Of a DNA stretch of 64,000 bases, positions 60,314-64,000 are shown one piece after another (position 1 is the first letter of the stretch; each line of letters starts with the position of its first letter). Source of the DNA: Chitinophagaceae bacterium (lineage in GTDB: Bacteria > Bacteroidota > Bacteroidia > Chitinophagales > Chitinophagaceae); assembly GCA_016786885.1 (NCBI GenBank), contig JAEUVO010000031.1, positions 84,836 to 148,835 on the forward strand, in the 5' to 3' direction. The notes beneath the pieces were generated by a model. The model made no database searches, was not told the DNA's origin, and was given only the letters and a program-made list of their open reading frames with translations. The position numbers and the translations under genes were made by a program.

Positions 60314-62149
60314 GTGAAACATCTCAAATCACTGAATAAATACTTCTGGAAATATCGTGTCCGTCTTGGCGCTGGTATTGTGTTTGTTTTTTTATCCAAT
60401 TATTTTAACGTTTTGTCGCCCCAGGTCACTGGCTTTGTAATTGATTTTGTACAGCGGTCTTTAAACCTTCCGGGTTACAAAGCGCCGGGAAAAAAACCGG
60501 ATTACGATGGCCTGGTCAACGGATTTATTAATTCAGTAGAAGGGAATGATTTTTCAATTGGTAAGGTGGTGGCTTTATGTGGAGTGGTCATACTAGTACT
60601 GGCATTGCTCCGGGGATTTTTTCTTTTTCTAATGCGTCAGACGATTATAGTAATGAGCCGCTACATCGAGTATGAGCAAAAGAACGAGGTTTATAGCCAT
60701 TATCAGAAATTAGATACAGCTTTTTATAAAACACAAAGCACCGGCGATCTGATGAATCGTATAGCCGAGGACGTAAGCCGTGTTCGAATGTTTTCAGGAC
60801 CCGCTATCATGTATCTCGCAAACCTGGTTTCCGTTATTTCGCTGAGTGTCTTTTTTATGCTTAAAAGGGACTCCGAACTTACGATGTATGTGCTGGCCCC
60901 GCTACCTGTGCTGGCTGTTACTATTTACCTGGTAAATAATACAATTCATAAGAGGAGTGAAAAAATACAGGAGTCATTGTCGCATCTTACCACCAATGCA
61001 CAGGAATCTTATTCAGGTATCCGGGTCATAAAATCGTTTGTTCAGGAAAAGGCAATGCTTGGCTTTTTTACCCGTAATGCAGAAGAATTTAAGAAAAATG
61101 TATTGGGGCTGGTAAAGGTAGAAGCTATCTATTTTCCTTCCATCACTTTGCTGATAGGGCTTAGTACCCTACTTACTATAATGATAGGAGGCTTGTATTA
61201 CATAAGGGGAGGGCATAATGTTGGAATAAATACTATTGTCGAATTTGTCATGTATATAAATATGCTGACATTTCCTGTAAGTGCAATAGGTCTTACGGCA
61301 AGCATGATCCAAAGAGCTGCAGCCTCGCAGAAAAGGATCAATGAATTTCTTGATATCAAACCGGCAATTCGTAGTCAGCCTGTTTTGGTCAAAACCTCGC
61401 TGGATGGCGATATAAAATTTAATAATGTCAATTTTGTTTATCCTCATACCGGAATAAATGCCTTAAAGAATTTCAACCTGGAAATAAAAAAAGGGGAAAA
61501 AGTCGCTATTGTAGGCCGGACAGGAAGTGGGAAATCGACCATTGCTCAATTATTACTCAGGATGTATGATGTGACAGAGGGCTCAGTAGAAATTGATGGC
61601 AGCAATATCAGGCAAATAGACCTGGCGATGCTCAGGGAACAAATAAGTTATGTGCCACAGGATGTCTTTCTTTTTAGTGACACGATAGAAAATAATATTG
61701 GATTTGGAATGAATCACTTCACCAGGTCGGATGTGGAAAAAGCTGCCGTAAAAGCAAGTGTAGAAAAGGAAATTGCCGGTTTTTCACAGCAATATGACAC
61801 TATGATCGGGGAGAGAGGGGTGACGCTGAGTGGCGGACAGAAGCAACGGATCTCAATTGCACGGGCATTAATAAAGGATCCTGGCATTGTGGTATTTGAT
61901 GATTGCTTAAGTGCTGTTGATGCCAGGACCGAACGGGAAATACTTACGAGTCTCAATGAATACCTGCTGGAAAAAACAGCCATAATTATTACCCATCGGA
62001 TTTTTTCAATGTTCAGTTTTGATAAGGTAATTGTACTGGAGGATGGAAGGATAATAGAGCAAGGAACTCATGAGCAGCTTCTCCGGCAGGAAGGATATTA
62101 TGCAGCATTATACAAGAAGCAGCAACAACAGGATAAGGCGGAGAACTAG
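60314..62149 (+). CDS. MsbA-like ABC exporter (fused permease-ATPase)
   Basis: 611 aa, GTG start (the first codon that keeps the amphipathic KHLKSLNKYFWKYRVRLG start). Six membrane helices (15-330) form one exporter half. The nucleotide-binding domain has Walker A GRTGSGKST near 398, the LSGGQKQRISIARAL signature near 510 and Walker B GIVVFDDCLSAVDAR. It works as a dimer and would move lipids or drugs outward. It lies in the chromosome right behind the tRNA and is not part of the element. Confidence 0.93.
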   Translation: MKHLKSLNKYFWKYRVRLGAGIVFVFLSNYFNVLSPQVTGFVIDFVQRSLNLPGYKAPGKKPDYDGLVNGFINSVEGNDFSIGKVVALCGVVILVLALLRGFFLFLMRQTIIVMSRYIEYEQKNEVYSHYQKLDTAFYKTQSTGDLMNRIAEDVSRVRMFSGPAIMYLANLVSVISLSVFFMLKRDSELTMYVLAPLPVLAVTIYLVNNTIHKRSEKIQESLSHLTTNAQESYSGIRVIKSFVQEKAMLGFFTRNAEEFKKNVLGLVKVEAIYFPSITLLIGLSTLLTIMIGGLYYIRGGHNVGINTIVEFVMYINMLTFPVSAIGLTASMIQRAAASQKRINEFLDIKPAIRSQPVLVKTSLDGDIKFNNVNFVYPHTGINALKNFNLEIKKGEKVAIVGRTGSGKSTIAQLLLRMYDVTEGSVEIDGSNIRQIDLAMLREQISYVPQDVFLFSDTIENNIGFGMNHFTRSDVEKAAVKASVEKEIAGFSQQYDTMIGERGVTLSGGQKQRISIARALIKDPGIVVFDDCLSAVDARTEREILTSLNEYLLEKTAIIITHRIFSMFSFDKVIVLEDGRIIEQGTHEQLLRQEGYYAALYKKQQQQDKAEN

Positions 62150-62269
62150 GAGGGTGGGTTTTAGGCTTTCCGCTAAAGAATTAATAGTCAATTTGGCCGT
62201 TTCGAAAACATCTATATATTTGTAACTTCCAAAACCAAAGTAATTCATTAACTGCTAAAAACTTATACA

Positions 62270-62704
62270 GTGGCGTACGAGAATAACGACAAGAAAATGG
62301 AGAGTATCTACAGTAAGCGCATCCGTGCAGGAAAGAGGAGAACTTACTTTTTTGATGTAAGAGCTACACGGGGAAATGATTATTACCTGACCATTACCGA
62401 GAGCCGGAAAAGATTTGATGACAATGGTTATGATCGTCACAAAGTTTTCCTTTATAAGGAGGACTTTAATAAATTCATTAAGGCATTAGGTGAGGCTGTT
62501 GATTATGTAAAAACAGAATTGATGCCTGATTTTGATTTTGATGCTTTTAATCATGATGAAAATGCTGACGAGTATACTCCTGCAGCAGAAGCAAATCATG
62601 AAGCTGAAGCTGCGCCAGTTGTGGTAAGTAATCCAGTACCTGATCCGGTTGCAGAGACCAATACTACCCCGGGTGCAGGTACTGAAGAGGTTGATAAATG
62701 GTGA
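62270..62704 (+). CDS. DUF3276 PUR-like nucleic-acid-binding protein
   Basis: 144 aa, GTG start. Residues ~10-95 are the Bacteroidota DUF3276/PUR domain (IYSKRIRAGKRRTYFFDVRA, YYLTITESRKRF, KVFLYKEDFNKFIKALGEAV), related to eukaryotic Pur-alpha; it binds single-stranded nucleic acid. The last ~50 residues are an acidic, Ala/Pro-rich tail. A terminator follows. It is a housekeeping-type gene in this phylum. Confidence 0.9.
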   Translation: MAYENNDKKMESIYSKRIRAGKRRTYFFDVRATRGNDYYLTITESRKRFDDNGYDRHKVFLYKEDFNKFIKALGEAVDYVKTELMPDFDFDAFNHDENADEYTPAAEANHEAEAAPVVVSNPVPDPVAETNTTPGAGTEEVDKW

Positions 62705-62733
62705 TTTTTTCTAATAGAGTCAATTTATAAAAT

Positions 62734-62759
62734 AAAATACCCGCTTCTGCGGGTATTTT
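62734..62759 (+). terminator. Terminator after the DUF3276 gene
   Basis: AAAATACCCGC pairs with GCGGGTATTTT across TTCT; an 11-bp perfect stem. Confidence 0.9.
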
Positions 62760-62798
62760 ATTTTGGTTAACATATCTTTACGAAACCAAAAAATTGCT

Positions 62799-62900
62799 AT
62801 GAGTAAATCTTTACACCTCATTTCAATATTCTCATTTCTTTCCTTTCTGCAAATAATCACCGGTGTCAGTCTGGCAAACGGTAAATATTTTAATAATTAA
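62799..62900 (+). CDS. Possible short hydrophobic peptide (33 aa)
   Basis: A small frame, MSKSLHLISIFSFLSFLQII followed by a short tail. It looks like a lone signal peptide just before the large secreted gene. It may be a leader peptide or a leftover of an older gene start; spacing of 11 nt to the next ATG allows coupling. Weak case. Confidence 0.25.
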   Translation: MSKSLHLISIFSFLSFLQIITGVSLANGKYFNN

Positions 62901-62911
62901 AAATCAGGACT

Positions 62912-64000
62912 ATGCAATTAAATTTTACGCAAAAAAGTTTAAGCCGCCTGTTTGTAAAAGCTCTCTTAACCGTAGTGATATTATTCACTTTCGTTAAGGC
63001 TTCTTACTCCCAGGTGCTTTACAGTGAAGATTTTGCGGTTATGTCGCCTCTTCCAACTGGCTGGGCACAGCAAAATCTTAGTACACCCGCCGGAACCAAC
63101 CCATTATGGTTCCAGGGAAATTCAGGGGTTTTCCCTGCACAGAATGGAGCTGCTACATCATATGCAGCTTGTAATTTCAACAGTGTTGCCGGAAACAATA
63201 CAATCAGTAACTGGTTATTCATGCCAAACATTTCCATAAAGAATGGAGATGTTTTCACATTTTATACCAGGACTGTTGCTTCTCCTGCTTTTCCTGACAG
63301 GTTACAGGTGAGAATGAGCCTGAACGGTGCCAGCACTAACGCAGGAACAACGGCAACTGATGTAGGCGATTTTACAACACTGTTGCTGGATATTAATCCA
63401 ACATTAACTACAACAGGTTATCCCAATGCATGGACGCAGTATACAGTAACGATTAGTGGTGTACCAACTCCAACATCTGGTCGCCTGGCTTTCCGCTATT
63501 TTGTAACCAGCGGTGGCCCTTCAGGTGCTAATTCAGATTATATCGGTGTTGATAATGTTGTTTATACAGCAGTAGCTCCTTGTACCGGTACTCCTGCACC
63601 CGGAGCAACAAATAGCACAATTAACCCTGTTTGTCCTGGTGTGAACTTTACTTTATCTCTTGCAACACCCGGATCAGGCGTTACTTACCAGTGGCAATCA
63701 TCACCTGATGGAACAACCTGGACTAATATAACCGGCGCAACAAATGCTACTTTGACCACCAATCAAACTGCTACCACTCATTATCGTTGCAATGTAAATT
63801 GTGGCGCAAATCTAGGTACTTCAACCCCATTACAGGTTAATATGGCATTGCCTTCAGCCTGTTATTGTACACCACCTGCATCAGATTGTTCAGATGATGA
63901 TGTGATTACAAGGGTACGCATTAGTACGTTAGACAACGCTTCTACTTGTGGTACCGGACCACCCGCCGGATATTCAAATTATACTACAACGGTAGCAGCA
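62912..64000 (+). CDS. Large secreted choice-of-anchor J protein, N-terminal part
   Basis: Open to the window end (363 codons seen). Signal peptide to about residue 33 (VKASYSQ-VLY). Then a choice-of-anchor J / cleaved-adhesin domain (LYSEDFAVMSPLPTGWAQQN, WLFMPNISIKNGDVFTFYT, SDYIGVDNVVYT; residues ~35-230) followed by an Ig-like repeat (VCPGVNFTLSLATPGSGVTY, YRCNVNCG). Such proteins are long, T9SS-exported and sticky; the tail is beyond the window. ATG chosen because it gives the only good signal peptide. Confidence 0.85.
   Translation, partial: MQLNFTQKSLSRLFVKALLTVVILFTFVKASYSQVLYSEDFAVMSPLPTGWAQQNLSTPAGTNPLWFQGNSGVFPAQNGAATSYAACNFNSVAGNNTISNWLFMPNISIKNGDVFTFYTRTVASPAFPDRLQVRMSLNGASTNAGTTATDVGDFTTLLLDINPTLTTTGYPNAWTQYTVTISGVPTPTSGRLAFRYFVTSGGPSGANSDYIGVDNVVYTAVAPCTGTPAPGATNSTINPVCPGVNFTLSLATPGSGVTYQWQSSPDGTTWTNITGATNATLTTNQTATTHYRCNVNCGANLGTSTPLQVNMALPSACYCTPPASDCSDDDVITRVRISTLDNASTCGTGPPAGYSNYTTTVAA

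Overview
The window comes from a Bacteroidota chromosome, most likely a Chitinophagaceae-type bacterium (inference). Supporting signs are many secreted proteins with type IX secretion (T9SS) sorting tails, promoters of the TAnnTTTG type, A-rich leaders without Shine-Dalgarno sequences, and Bacteroidota-restricted families (DUF5916, DUF3276, RteC, DUF5675).

Left chromosomal part (1-17.9 kb): a tandem duplication of a T9SS protein plus msrA, in which the second msrA copy has decayed and the promoter-leader is better conserved than the coding regions; a PPC-domain lipoprotein; a large secreted zinc metalloprotease; a MutS2-like ATPase lacking the Smr domain; a CBS protein; a LacI-type regulator; a TPR/transmembrane/HTH sensor-regulator; and small exported proteins, a Kelch protein and a T9SS adhesin-like protein.

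Integrated element (about 17.92-60.20 kb, ~42.2 kb): it sits in the anticodon-loop/3' half of a tRNA-Ser(TGA) gene (60148-60234). A decayed, displaced tRNA 3' half with its own terminator lies at 17894-17980. A tyrosine recombinase is next to the intact tRNA, and copies of an 11-nt arm-like sequence lie just inside both ends. The left half carries a four-gene module (251-aa protein, DUF5675, two small membrane proteins), a SIR2-TPR gene, a ~1 kb gene-free and very hairpin-rich stretch that may be a large structured RNA, two 66-nt hairpin repeats framing that cargo, 22-nt iterated repeats, a broken AAA-ATPase start, and a tight operon of two NA37-like nucleoid proteins around a RelA/SpoT alarmone synthetase followed by a Schlafen/AlbA_2 ATPase (candidate defence system). 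Next come replication and control genes (DnaC-like ATPase, initiator-like protein, excisionase-like HTH, RteC). No relaxase, coupling protein or conjugation gene is visible.

The right half of the element (34.8-58.5 kb) is a cargo of secreted peptidases, thiol-redox proteins, T9SS proteins, transporters, acetyltransferases and an alpha-oxoamine synthase, almost all on the minus strand, with a GlxA/AraC-type regulator at one end. Ten promoters here, including the regulator's own, share a direct repeat G[C/A]CA-N17-GCCA (21-bp period) placed 31-32 nt from a -7-like element in eight of ten cases. I read this as one mobile regulon under the local AraC-type protein.

Right chromosomal part (60.2-64 kb): the tRNA-Ser, an MsbA-like ABC exporter, a DUF3276 PUR-like protein, and the start of a large choice-of-anchor J secreted protein that runs off the window.
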